From a virus: DNA of 64,000 nt. The notes below the pieces were generated by a model. The model worked only from the letters and a program-made list of their open reading frames with translations, had not been told where the DNA came from and made no database searches. This document shows, piece after piece, positions 28,682-39,700 of the stretch. Within the stretch, counting starts at the first letter, position 1. Each line of letters opens with the position of its first letter. The position numbers and the translations under genes are program-made. The stretch spans positions 1 to 64,000 of IMG/VR virus record IMGVR_UViG_3300020057_000029; one strand, written 5' to 3'.

Positions 28682-30066
28682 TGCCATTGTCACAAGATGA
28701 CCGTATTGCGTTTTCTCTAAAAATTGTAAATACGGAAAAAGAAATTCAAGGATTGCTATCCGCAAAAGAACAGATTCAGGTTCAGGTAGACTCTATTTAC
28801 AAATTAGACCAGGCCAATAAGCGTCTTTTTGACCCAGTCAATGATCTTGTTAACGCCTATCAGCTAGAGTCAAACTATCTAACTGGTCAGATTCGTACTC
28901 AAATTTCTGAAACTGACATACAAGATGCCGCAAAAAGAATATTGAGAAATAGTTTTTTTCCCAATGATGTTCAGACTTCTGTTCCTAGCTTAGCTGCCTA
29001 TAGCAATATATGGGTTAGGTTCAAGCCATACGCACTCAGTTTTGCCATTGGTAAGAAATATTCTGAAACTTACGATGCTACCACAAAAGAGGGCGATGTT
29101 ATAAACGCGGCTCTTGCTTTTATCACTAGCGCCTCTTCCTATGCAGACATACAGAACACGTCTGGCCAAGAATGTCAGGCAAGCGGAACCTGTTCTGACA
29201 TTTTGTATACTGATCAGGCTACCTGTATATTGAATGGTGAAACTTGGACACCTGGACCGGATGTAATCTCTTCTTATCCAGCGGTGGAAACCTTAAAAAC
29301 AAATTTAGTGAATACTGTAAACCAACTTCGAAGTTTACTGCTTGCAGAAGCCGCTGTAATCGTAATGAATGATGTGAATATCGGTCGTCAAGCCCAGAAT
29401 CAGGCGGCCATAGATTATATTAATAATACTATTGTTCCTGCCCTGGATTTGTGGTTAGCCTATTCGGATTTCAATACCGCCCACGGACAGACTACCTGTG
29501 CAGGCTTTAGCGGTTACAATGCGAATCTGTTAGCGCCTACAAAGCTGCATTCTTCAGAGCTAACCGCCCTACAGACAGCGCTGAACACTCGTTTGACAAA
29601 TATCACTAGCAGGCTTGGTGAGCTAAACTTGAACCTGGGATCAATCAATCAGGATTTAACCACTGGGGATATAGTTTCGAGCAGCGGTTTCTATGGACAG
29701 CGCTATTCTTTTTTGGTTTTAAGGCTCAATACTCTAGGCGGATCTTTGACCCTTTTGAACGGTCTTCAAACATCTTCCCAAGTTCAAGATCAGATTGCCG
29801 CAAGCGCTATTGAAACCAAGGCTTTATATGAAACGGTTATAAGAGTAAGCTTGTTTGCCGCTCCAGCCTCTAGCACGGCAACTCTTCACCTTAGGGATGC
29901 TAGCTTTTTGTCCGTGGGCGATCTGGTATATGTAATAGCAGAAGGTCAGGAAGAATTGTTAAGAGCCGTAAAATCTATAAATGGCAAATCTGTTATTTTG
30001 AACGGCATCGTTCCGTCTAAATATAGACCTAGAGAAAACGGTCGCCTGTACAAAGTCTTAATCTAA
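28681..30066 (+). CDS. Tail/baseplate structural protein, 461 aa
   Basis: TAATG overlap at the start. Two long coiled-coil regions (residues 10-90 and 210-330), and a Cys-rich insertion ECQASGTCSD...ATCILNGETW near residues 160-190 of the kind seen in phage structural proteins. The C-terminal 70 residues are beta-rich. Placement in the baseplate operon suggests a virion protein; I cannot name a family. Its stop overlaps the stop of the inverted gene 30058 by nine bases. Confidence 0.66.
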   Translation: MPLSQDDRIAFSLKIVNTEKEIQGLLSAKEQIQVQVDSIYKLDQANKRLFDPVNDLVNAYQLESNYLTGQIRTQISETDIQDAAKRILRNSFFPNDVQTSVPSLAAYSNIWVRFKPYALSFAIGKKYSETYDATTKEGDVINAALAFITSASSYADIQNTSGQECQASGTCSDILYTDQATCILNGETWTPGPDVISSYPAVETLKTNLVNTVNQLRSLLLAEAAVIVMNDVNIGRQAQNQAAIDYINNTIVPALDLWLAYSDFNTAHGQTTCAGFSGYNANLLAPTKLHSSELTALQTALNTRLTNITSRLGELNLNLGSINQDLTTGDIVSSSGFYGQRYSFLVLRLNTLGGSLTLLNGLQTSSQVQDQIAASAIETKALYETVIRVSLFAAPASSTATLHLRDASFLSVGDLVYVIAEGQEELLRAVKSINGKSVILNGIVPSKYRPRENGRLYKVLI

Positions 30067-30408
30067 AACAATAAACTTGACGTGGGATAAGGCTAAATAA
30101 TATTGAAAGACGTATTTATTTTTTATATGTAGCATTCCGGTTTCATTCCAAAGTTTTAATATAGCCGCAACCGCCTCCATGAGCATGGGAACCATGCAGA
30201 GTTTAGGAGAGTGATTTAGCTTACAGCGAACGTTTCCCGTGCTATGCGTGTCGAATAAAACCTGTGCTTCATTCGCCAATTCGACATTTGTCAGGCTCTC
30301 CAAAAGACAAAGGCTATCGTCTAGATCGTCCCAAGAGTTCAAATGTTCGCTTTGGACAAATTTACTGTAAACTTCAGAAACTATTTGTTGCTCATCTCTA
30401 GTCATCAT
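30058..30408 (-). CDS. Hypothetical protein, 116 aa
   Basis: The start is taken at ATG 30408 (MMTRDEQQIVSEVYSKFVQS); a TTG at 30435 is less likely. Mostly helical with three cysteines. It is co-directional with the lipoprotein gene upstream (30429), 20 bases apart, forming an inverted two-gene insert in the tail operon. A TATAAT lies just before the start, but no good -35 is seen. No family is recognised. Confidence 0.6.
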   Translation of the reverse strand: MMTRDEQQIVSEVYSKFVQSEHLNSWDDLDDSLCLLESLTNVELANEAQVLFDTHSTGNVRCKLNHSPKLCMVPMLMEAVAAILKLWNETGMLHIKNKYVFQYYLALSHVKFIVLD

Positions 30409-30428
30409 ATTGATTATAGCAAAATTGA

Positions 30429-31007
30429 TTACCAAACTCTACAATTGTTAAACATTTCATCAACATAGTGATCGTAATGATTGAACATACAAGTACTACT
30501 TACTACGACTGGGTGCATAAGAGTTCTTGCACAGCCATCTTCAAAATAAGGACGCTCTGTTTCGGGTATTTCTGTTTCGTCTATTTCAGTTCTTAACTTT
30601 TCAATAATTTTTTCAAAAATTCCATCAGGATATTGAATCCTTGTTTTGCTGCCATAAGTGTGATTGCGATTACAGTAACAATGTGTCAACTCGTGAAATA
30701 TCAAAGCTTTTGTTTGGAGATAACCTCTACTTTTGAAGAATTTTTCATCAATATCGATTTCTCTCCATCTATGGCCATATGTGCATATTCCTATAACGCC
30801 GCCAGAAGCATCAGATTGAGTATTGGCGAATCCCATGGTCACATCTCTGTTAAAGACGATCCCACGAACAACAGCCAGCTCCATAAACTCATCCTTGTAC
30901 TCCTGAAGCCTTGGGTCAGTGCCTTTATATGCAGGTTCGTTCTTAGGAACAGGGGAGCTACAGGATGTGAATAGGACCAAAAATGTCAGTAAAAATAGGG
31001 TCTTCAT
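30429..31007 (-). CDS. Lipoprotein zinc metallopeptidase, 192 aa
   Basis: Signal peptide MKTLFLLTFLVLFTSC with lipobox FTSC (C16). The mature protein carries a zincin motif HELTHCYCNRNH (H105, E106, H109, with H116 as possible third ligand). The C-terminal phrase ARTLMHPVVVSSTC...HYVDEMF resembles a group of bacterial and phage lipoprotein zincins (from memory). It should be anchored at the outer membrane or facing the periplasm. Possible roles are in superinfection exclusion, release or envelope remodelling; none is shown. Confidence 0.75.
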   Translation of the reverse strand: MKTLFLLTFLVLFTSCSSPVPKNEPAYKGTDPRLQEYKDEFMELAVVRGIVFNRDVTMGFANTQSDASGGVIGICTYGHRWREIDIDEKFFKSRGYLQTKALIFHELTHCYCNRNHTYGSKTRIQYPDGIFEKIIEKLRTEIDETEIPETERPYFEDGCARTLMHPVVVSSTCMFNHYDHYVDEMFNNCRVW

Positions 31008-31077
31008 GTGATAATCTTATATCAGGGACGGTCTGATCCTGACAGCATAATCTTATATTGAAGGAATAAAAAAACAA
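31008..31077. promoter_or_regulatory. Divergent regulatory region with 12 bp direct repeats
   Basis: ATAATCTTATAT occurs at 31011-31022 and again at 31047-31058, 36 bases apart, with TCAGG/CCTGA paired between them. The minus-strand lipoprotein gene and the plus-strand 31078 gene start on either side. Repeats one to three helical turns apart are typical of regulator sites, but no -35 is convincing. Confidence 0.5.
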
Positions 31078-33669
31078 ATGTCCATCCCAAGCACCCCTCA
31101 ACCTACTGGAATTGCAAACAATCTCTCTAAGCAATTTCAAGCACTTGTCAGGGATCTGAATAATACTCAAAATAACCAAGCAAGTTCAATGCCTTGGAGC
31201 AATGTTCAATCTGCTTTTTTTCCTTTTATTCATATTGAGCCTAAGCGATGGGACCAGCTGTTTCCATATCGATTACTTGTTATTGACACTCGCAAGGGGA
31301 ATCGGGTGGTAAACGGTGGAAATACTGCCAAGGTTACAGTTTCAAATAGTCAGAATAATTCAATAGTTAACTTTGAAACACTGAGTAAAAAATGGGTTTT
31401 TACCCTTCCTATTAGCCCTCAACAGCTGAGCATCACTGATTCCTATGCTATTCAAACGACCGCTACCTTAAAAGGCATACTGGAAGAACACGGCGGTCTT
31501 AGGTTTAAGACGATTAACGCCACGGGAACCATGGGAGTATGGCCTTATCGCCAGAGCGTGACTGCTCCCCCACAAAGTCCGTCCGTCCTTGAATCTATTT
31601 TTGGTGGAACTATTGAGGCAGTAGGTAACCTGTTTGGTCAAGTAAATCGTGTTATTAACGCAGCTACCTCTGGACATCCGGCAAGCAAGCCTAGCTCAAA
31701 GCGCCCTGAAACCTCACCCGAAGGCTCATCGAGCACTGGTTACCACCACGCACTGGCCCTTCAGCAGTTTCTCGAACAATATGCAGAAGCCAAGAAAAAC
31801 CCTGACAATGCTGGCTGGCGCTTGGTATTCGATATTCCTAAGCAGAACGCTTCTTATGTAGTTACTCCAGAGCAATTTGTTTGGCAACAAAGCGTTGCCA
31901 AGGCGATGGAAGTCACCTACGTAATGCAGTTGAAGGCCTGGAGACGCATTGATCTTCAGGAGAAGGTCTCTGCTGTTGTACCAAATTTGCAAAAAATTGA
32001 TTCGGGTATTTTACAGCGTATTATGAGCACTATTACGGAAGCTCGCCGTACAATGTCCGCTGCAATCGATCTTATTAGTGCGGTTAGATCTGACGTAGGA
32101 AAACCTCTTGAAGTTTTGCGTCAAACCGCATTGTTTGTAAAAGATCTTTCAGGCGTAGTTACCAGCGTGGCCGACCTCCCATCTCAGATCCAGAAAGATT
32201 ATTCTAGTTCTATTAAGGAATCGATGAGGATTTTGAAGGATTCAATATCTTCATCTTCTAGCGATCCAAGGGTTATATCTGCCTTATCTGCAATTGTAAC
32301 AAGCTCTCTACTAACCGAGGGATTGAGCATTGCTGCTATAGCCGGTGGTCAACTTGGCGATCAGGCCGCTATAAATCAGACCCTAGATCCTTCTAATAAT
32401 ATTTTTGATAATCCAGAGCGCAACTTTGATCTCATGGATATGGTTCCCGTGTTCAGTCTGCAGCTAAACGATGCTCAGCAGTTTGCTGTCGATACGATTA
32501 TAGAAGATGCTCGCGAAACTACCGTGGACGATCTTCGTGAATTCCGCGCCGTAATTGCAGATCTAACCACCCAGCTCTCAAATAATTTTGGAGCAGGGGA
32601 TGCATATTACAGTCAGATCTATGGTCGCCCACCTCCCAAATCACGCATTCAGTCCATGACACTGGACGAATACGGTATTTTAAAGGCCCTGTATGAAGTC
32701 TTGCAGTCTTATGATATTTTAACTGCTACTACGGATATTGACGATTTGAACAAGAAAACCAATATGGAATACGTAGCTGGCTTGGCCGATGCTGCAGGTA
32801 TTCCTTTTGACCTGCCAAATAGTAAAATCCTTGTTCCAGTTCCTTTTGGTAAAAACGTTGAACAGATTGCCCTGCGCTATCTTGGGGATGCTCAGAAATG
32901 GCTTGAAATCGTCACCTTGAATAATTTGAGAGATCCTTATATTGATGAAGACGGTTTTAAACGATCACTGCTGTCCAATGCAACTGGAAGGCAAATCACA
33001 ATAAACAACATAGAGAATCTTTACATAGGACAACGCGTACTGATTGGATCAACTGCTCAGGCCCAGTCTGCTCGTAGAATTTTAGATCTAGGTCGTCTTT
33101 CTGATACTTCTTTTCTGGTCACCTTGGATGGAGAAGCTGATTTAGATCCATATACGATTGCAGATCTTGCTTATATGCAGGCCTATCTGCCTGGCACCGT
33201 AAACAGTCAGCAAAAAATCTTCATTCCTAGCACTTTACCGGTTCCTGAAAGTGACAATATCGTGATCCCTGCCTCTGTACAGGCCGTAGACCTAGTAGGG
33301 CTTAGCAAGGTGGACTGGTTATTGACCGAATCAGGCGATCTAGCAACGAATAGTTATGGTGATTTTAGATACGCTGCTGGTATTACTAATTTAATTCAAG
33401 CCATAAGAATCAAGCTTTCTACCCCAAAAGGAAGACTTATAACCCATCCAGAGTTTGGGATGGGTATAAGACCAGGTGTTATGACTTCTGAAGTGGACGT
33501 TCAGGATATCTACAATTCTATTAACAAAATGATCGAAGATGACTCACGTTATCAAGGGCTTGACAGTCTTCAGATTACTATTAATGGACCAACTTTGTCA
33601 ATCAATATGGGCGTAATGATTGCTGGTCAACAAGGGGTTTTCCCTCTTAGTTTCCAAATGCCCATATAG
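31078..33669 (+). CDS. Baseplate protein with LysM-like and gp25-like domains, 863 aa
   Basis: ATG 31078 follows AAGGAATAAAAAAACAA. The N-terminal part (1-150) has a strand-rich tail-type domain (WVFTLPISPQQLSITDSYAI). Around 584-660 a LysM-like segment (VPFGKNVEQIALRYLGDAQK, then WLEIVTLNNLRDPY) resembles the LysM region of T4 gp53-like proteins. Residues 749-863 match gp25/GPW wedge proteins (KLSTPKGRLITHPEFGMGIR, then NSINKMIEDD and VFPLSFQMP). The two wedge functions, usually separate proteins, look fused here. Confidence 0.75.
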   Translation: MSIPSTPQPTGIANNLSKQFQALVRDLNNTQNNQASSMPWSNVQSAFFPFIHIEPKRWDQLFPYRLLVIDTRKGNRVVNGGNTAKVTVSNSQNNSIVNFETLSKKWVFTLPISPQQLSITDSYAIQTTATLKGILEEHGGLRFKTINATGTMGVWPYRQSVTAPPQSPSVLESIFGGTIEAVGNLFGQVNRVINAATSGHPASKPSSKRPETSPEGSSSTGYHHALALQQFLEQYAEAKKNPDNAGWRLVFDIPKQNASYVVTPEQFVWQQSVAKAMEVTYVMQLKAWRRIDLQEKVSAVVPNLQKIDSGILQRIMSTITEARRTMSAAIDLISAVRSDVGKPLEVLRQTALFVKDLSGVVTSVADLPSQIQKDYSSSIKESMRILKDSISSSSSDPRVISALSAIVTSSLLTEGLSIAAIAGGQLGDQAAINQTLDPSNNIFDNPERNFDLMDMVPVFSLQLNDAQQFAVDTIIEDARETTVDDLREFRAVIADLTTQLSNNFGAGDAYYSQIYGRPPPKSRIQSMTLDEYGILKALYEVLQSYDILTATTDIDDLNKKTNMEYVAGLADAAGIPFDLPNSKILVPVPFGKNVEQIALRYLGDAQKWLEIVTLNNLRDPYIDEDGFKRSLLSNATGRQITINNIENLYIGQRVLIGSTAQAQSARRILDLGRLSDTSFLVTLDGEADLDPYTIADLAYMQAYLPGTVNSQQKIFIPSTLPVPESDNIVIPASVQAVDLVGLSKVDWLLTESGDLATNSYGDFRYAAGITNLIQAIRIKLSTPKGRLITHPEFGMGIRPGVMTSEVDVQDIYNSINKMIEDDSRYQGLDSLQITINGPTLSINMGVMIAGQQGVFPLSFQMPI

Positions 33670-33706
33670 GCTATGATATAAGTCTTACAAGGACAATCTT
33701 TATACT

Positions 33707-36700
33707 ATGAGTGACTTGCCAAATCCAAAATCTTATGAAGCAGTGCTTGCAGATATGCTCTCAACCTATGCTACTAAGCAGGGTATTAACGATTTTAACG
33801 TAGGATCAGCTGTAACCAGTTTTTTTGAGACTGTAGCCCTTGCTACTGTTCGCGCATCTGGCGACGTATTTCAGATTCTCCGTGATTTTTCTGTAGATCG
33901 TGCAACCGGTGACACACTTAAGCGCTTGGCTATCGAGAATCGTGTAGCTCCTGTTACCGCAAAACCAGCCACTGGTCAGGTTACTGTTACCGATACTGGT
34001 TTTACCAAGAAATCCACTAAGATATACGCTGGCGCTATGTCTCCAAATATCGGCTCTACCTCTATCAAGGTTAGCGATACTACCGCCTGGACGGCCACTG
34101 GGTCAATCTATATTGGTCGTGGAACCCCTAATATTGAAGGGCCAATTCCTTACGTCTCCATTGCGCCTTCTGGTAGTTTTTTCGTTATCAATCTCAGTGT
34201 TCCTACGACTAAGTTCCATAACGTAGGCGAGACTGTAATTTTAGCTCAGGGCGGAAATCGCTCTATTCCTGTAAATTCCATCGCTGTTTCTCCAGCTGTA
34301 GGCTCTAGTTCTGATCTTCAGTTTGCTGTAACCACTGCTGCTATAATTCTTGATGGTGAAGTTTCTGTTGGCAATGTGCAAGTTGCTTCTTTGACACCTG
34401 GAGCTGACGGAAACGTACCGCGCGGCGCTATTAAGCAGTTTTCAAACCCTCCTTTTGCCGGTGCTGCTGTAACCAACACCCTTCCGTTTATTACCGGCAA
34501 GGATTCTGAGACTGATGATCAGCTTCGAGTGCGTATCAAACGTGCTATCGAATCTCGTGGCCTTGGCACGGCAACTGCTGTAAAAAATTCTGTAATCGGA
34601 GCAGCTCCTTCTGATGAAGATGCCACTATTGTTAGCTCTGACATATTGTCAAATTCAGACGGCGCTATTCTTTACATTGACGATGGTTCTGGATATGAGG
34701 CCAAAAATACTGGCGTAGGGCTTGAAGCAATTGTAAATAGTGCTATCGGTGGTGAACAGTTTTTTCAATTATCTACCGGTGGACGCCAAACATCTGTAAC
34801 CAAAGCATTCTTGATTTCTACTCTTTCTGCTCCATTTGATATTATCGATGGCGATACGCTGGCGTTAATTGTTGGCGAAACCACTTATCAGCATGTGTTT
34901 ACTTCTTCTGACTTTCGCTCTCCAGGTGGTGTTACTGCCAATGAAGTTACGGCTTCTGTGAATGCTAACCCCGAACTTGGTTTTGAGGCTACCACTTCAG
35001 GCGGTGGTCTATATGTTGTTTTCCGCTCTAAAACAGAAGGCAGTGACAATATAAAAATTTCCACTCCCACTACTTCTGGGCGCGACGCTTCTGTACAGCT
35101 GGGCTTGTCAGAAAACGAAATCCAAACCCTACGTCTTTATAAGAACAAAATACCCCTAAACAAAGATGGTAAAACAGCCTCTGTGTTTACGCAGGAGCAG
35201 TCTTTGTGGTCGCCAACCATTGTTACGGGTGACACACTCATTCTTTTGGTCGATGGAACTGCCGCTATTACTTACACTGTTTATGATGCCGACTTTATTG
35301 CCACAGGGCTTTACACCAGTGTTTCTTCTGCGAACTCTCTAGACTCCTGGGCAGAAGTTCTAACGGCAAAACTTACTGGAGTAACAGTATCTGTAGTTGG
35401 CCAACGTTTGAGAATTACTTCTAATCTAGGCTCTAACAATCGTGCGGAAGTTGTCATAGATGGAGCATCTTCGTTAGTTACAAAGGGAATGCTTAGTTCT
35501 CTAACAGGTCTTTCTGCTCAAGGTAAGGCTTCTGATTTTATTCTTTCTAGAAATACCGCCCAGATAGAACTGGCTGTACCCTTGGTTGCTGGAGATGTCT
35601 TAGAAGCTGGAACTACCCAGACTGAAGCTAGAATCCAATCTCTTGAGATTCCAGGTGGAAGTGTTGCTTTTTCTGCAGATGCTCATATCTGGCTGTTGAT
35701 TGATAATCCAGGGGAAATCATTGTTACTGGTGTAGCTGGAAATACGATTATAGACGTGACCAAGCCAGCCACTAATACCGTTCGTTATGTGACCACTATC
35801 CCAAGCGCATTTGACAATGTTGTGGTTGGTGACTACATAATTATTTGGTCTGAAGAGTTAAACATAAATAACCGCCTAGAAGGTCGGGTACATGCCAAGA
35901 CCGGCACCACGCTAGATATTGTTGTAACCGCCGCCGAATGGGCTGCAGCCGTAGCCGAATCTGGAATCCTTTTTTCTGAAGGCTTTGTAATCCTTCGCAG
36001 TACTTTAGCTCCGCAAAAATTTCGTATCACGCTTGGTCCTAAGACCCTTGATGATATTACCCAAGAGCTTCAGGATCAAACCAACAGTCTGATTTTCTCT
36101 GTTCTTGAAGACAGATATATAGTTGTGCGCTCTAGGACAAAAAACACCAATGGTTATGTACTGGTTGTAACCGCCGACCTAGAAGGAAAACTTTTAAATC
36201 TACCTGCAAATACGAGCAATACGAGCAAAGATTCTCTTATAGCTTTTTACGACAGTCGGACTCGTGAGGGTCAGCTGCCTCGTTTTGTGCATTCTTCGTT
36301 TGCTGCCGGTTCTGCCGCCAATCCTCCAGATAGTTTTACAGCATCGGTTACTTCAAATATTTCTTTTGCCGGTCGCGATCCTAATGAATTGATCTGCGAA
36401 CTCCATCCCTATGGCGCAATACCAGACTCACAGCCATACGGAGAATGCGCACAGGTCAAGAGTATTGCCGGTCCTGTAGTAACTATTGCCGAGCAAGCTT
36501 TGATTCGCAGAATGCGCATTGATGATCGCTTCTTTATTGCCAACCCCTTGGACTTTGGCTTCTCAGACACTGCTGTAGTTGTCTTGGACAACGACACTAC
36601 CGCTAAATCTTTTGAAATGCCGTTCTATCGCAGAGCTGTAACTAACACTTCGTTTGCCAACAATCCTTCTAGTTTTAACGCATATGATGTTGATGCCGGT

Positions 36701-39700
36701 CCTGTTGTAAACTTTGCATCTTCTTTTGGCCCTGGCTTTGATTTTCAACAATTCAAAGTATTAATGCAGGCAAAAAAAGTATTAAAACACGCTCTTCCTG
36801 AGACAGCATTGCTTTATCGCTCAGCACGCTGGGGTCGTTCTGGTGAAAAAATTACCGTAGGATACGATTACCCAGGCGGTCCCAACGCTCTTGTCACCAG
36901 CAATATAGATGTAAGTAACTCAGTTGATATCCGTATCGTATTAGCCTCTGGTGCCGCAATAGCAAGCGCTGTAGATGGTTCTACTGAATGGGATATCACT
37001 GTTACCCCAAATACTCCAATCGCCGGAGTAGACCAAGTCACGTACACCTGGACTGGACTGGGTACCAATCCCTCCATAACCCTTTCGGGCGGTGAATATG
37101 TAAATATTACCAATCAAACTGAATTTGATGAAGCTAATATTGGGATTTTCCGTATTTCTTCAGAAGTAGGGTTCACACCTACTCCCACTAGTTTTTCTGT
37201 TCAAAGACCTACCGCCGCAGCCGTAGCCGAATCCAATAAATCCACTCTCGTACCAGGAGCAATATCGTTTTATGCGTCTGCTTCTACGACTGCAGCCGAT
37301 GTAAAAGCTTATGTAGACACCGACCTGGCCCTTTATGTCACCGCTACTATCGTGAACGATGGCGGTACTTCCGGCTCAGGCGTCTTTGTAGAAAGCACAT
37401 ACGAAGATTCTGGTTTCTCGTATGACAGGGTAAGTCTTTTAGATGGTATTAACTGGATTGCTTCTAACGATTTGTCAGTAAGCCCTCAGTTTACTTTTAA
37501 GAAACCCCTCGATCTCTCAAGCGACGTAGGCTATGCCTTCAATAGTTCAGAGGAGGTAAGACTTGTTCCTACCACTCACGAACAGGTTAAACGCTTACTT
37601 TCCGTTTTGGCAGTAACTGGTTTCACGACTGTAGGCACAATCGGCACAACCGAACGTGCTTCCAGACTAGAACTAGCAACACAAATCCTTGGAAGCAAGG
37701 GTGCTGTGCAAATTATTGGCGGCTTAGCTAACAAATACGAAGTTCCCGTTCTAGATATTGCTACCCGTTTAAACAACACTGTAATGAGCGTTTCTGCTGA
37801 TCGCGTATCTGCTCAGGGCGTTCATTCAGATCAGTGGTTCCGACTTGAAGCAACCGTAAAACAACGCAAAGAAACGCTTCTTTCTTCTAACAGCGGTGTA
37901 ACCATTATTGGGAATAGTCCTGCTTCTGGCAAATCCACTGTTATGTTTAACAATAGAGAGCTCAATCAGCGTTATTTTGGCAAGCCAAGACACCATGTTC
38001 GATCACGCGGAAATACTTTTCGTGTAGAAAAACAAGGTAATTTGGTTTGTATCAGCTGGAATCTAGTTGGCACAAGCCCTGACTTCCTACTGTCTGCTGT
38101 AGATTTCAATGACGCAGGCGGCGGAACCCTCAACGTTTCTAAAGTAACTGGAGGCAATGACGTTGAGTATATCGTTTTAACTGGCAATGCCAACTTTAAT
38201 GGCCTGTCCATCGGAGACTTGGTTACTGTTGCCAACATGCCTGATCCAGATAACAACGGTACATTCCTTGTAACCGGAGTATCCAGTAACGGTAAAACCC
38301 TACGAGTTTTAAATTCTGCTTCTGTAAACGAATTCTCGTCTGGAACCTTCACGTTTTCTGCCAATTCCACTGCAGGTGACCAGTTTACAATCGGTATTAC
38401 GAATTTAATCGCCGGTACCAATTTTGCAATTGGCGCTACTGCCGCTGATACTGCTGCTAATCTATCGGCTGTAATTGGCACCGTTCCAGGCGCAAACAGT
38501 ACTGTTAACGGTCTTGTTGTCACTGTAACCGCAAACGCTCCCAGTTCTACTTTGGCTTTGGCGTATTCTGGCACACTGGTTGTAACCGTATCAGGCGCTT
38601 CCATCGTAGGTCAATCCTTTAACGCCTCTGATTTCTCAGCTTCTACTGAAGTATCTGAAGGTGACACTCTAATCATGAGCAATCCTTTTGCTGTACTTAA
38701 CCAGGGCAAGTTTCTCGTAATTCGCAGATATGACGATAGTATCTGGATTGAAAACCCTAATGTAGTTGAAGAAGAAGTTACCCTTCCTGCAAATCTGATC
38801 AGTTTGGGCTTTGATGCAACGACTTCTTTCAAGGTAAACGCTACCAATCATACTCAATATTTAAATTGGAATGGCGTAGGGCTTGAGCCAAGTCTTGGAA
38901 ATGCCAAAGTAGGCGACGTGGTACGTTTTGGAACAGACTTTGCCGTTGCCAACCAGGGCAATTTCATGGTCATCTCTGCTGGCGCTAAGAAACAACAAAT
39001 TGAAAGATTTGTGATGCCTACTGGTGCTCAATTTACTATTGGTGGCCCAGGCAAGTATTTCCTATTGAACTCTGCCGGTGACGTGAATCAATACTATGTA
39101 TGGTTTAACATAAACGGTTCTAACTCAGATCCAGCCCCAGGCGGTCTAACACCAGTGCTGGCAGCAATTCTCAGCGGCGATAGCTCTGCACAGGTAGCCG
39201 CAAAAACTGCCTTAGCTATCACTGGAACTTCAGATATTTCAGCAACTTCTCTAAACAATGAAGTTACTTCTACGACTAGCGGTTTCCAAGAAACCACTGC
39301 AGCGTCTAACTTCAACGTTCCGGCCCCTTTCACTGCTGCTTTGGTACAAGCTGGTAAGCGTTCATTTCTTGAAGCAACAAATCCTTCTGCCGTAAACGAA
39401 GCTGCGGTATTCGTTATTGGAAGTGTTCTGGAAGACCACAGACCTCAGATGCAATTCCTTGAAATCGAAGCTTCGGTTTTTGGCGATAAGGTTGTTGCTA
39501 CTGGAGACACTCTGACCCTTTCGAACGCAGGGTCTTGGGTGATTGATGAGGTTATAGATCGCAATACTGCAGTCGTTATTGGCACCATGGCAAATGTAGA
39601 CAATGCAAGTCTGAACAACAGAGAGTCTTCGGTCTTCGTAGAAGAAGCTGCATTCTATTTTGGTTACAAACACGTACTTCTGGTTTCTGCTCAAGCTGGC

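Noticed and set aside
37972-38604. 210-codon minus-strand frame inside the giant J-like gene
   Set aside because: Lies wholly inside a well-supported gene, has no Shine-Dalgarno sequence, and its composition is a mirror of Val/Thr-rich coding.
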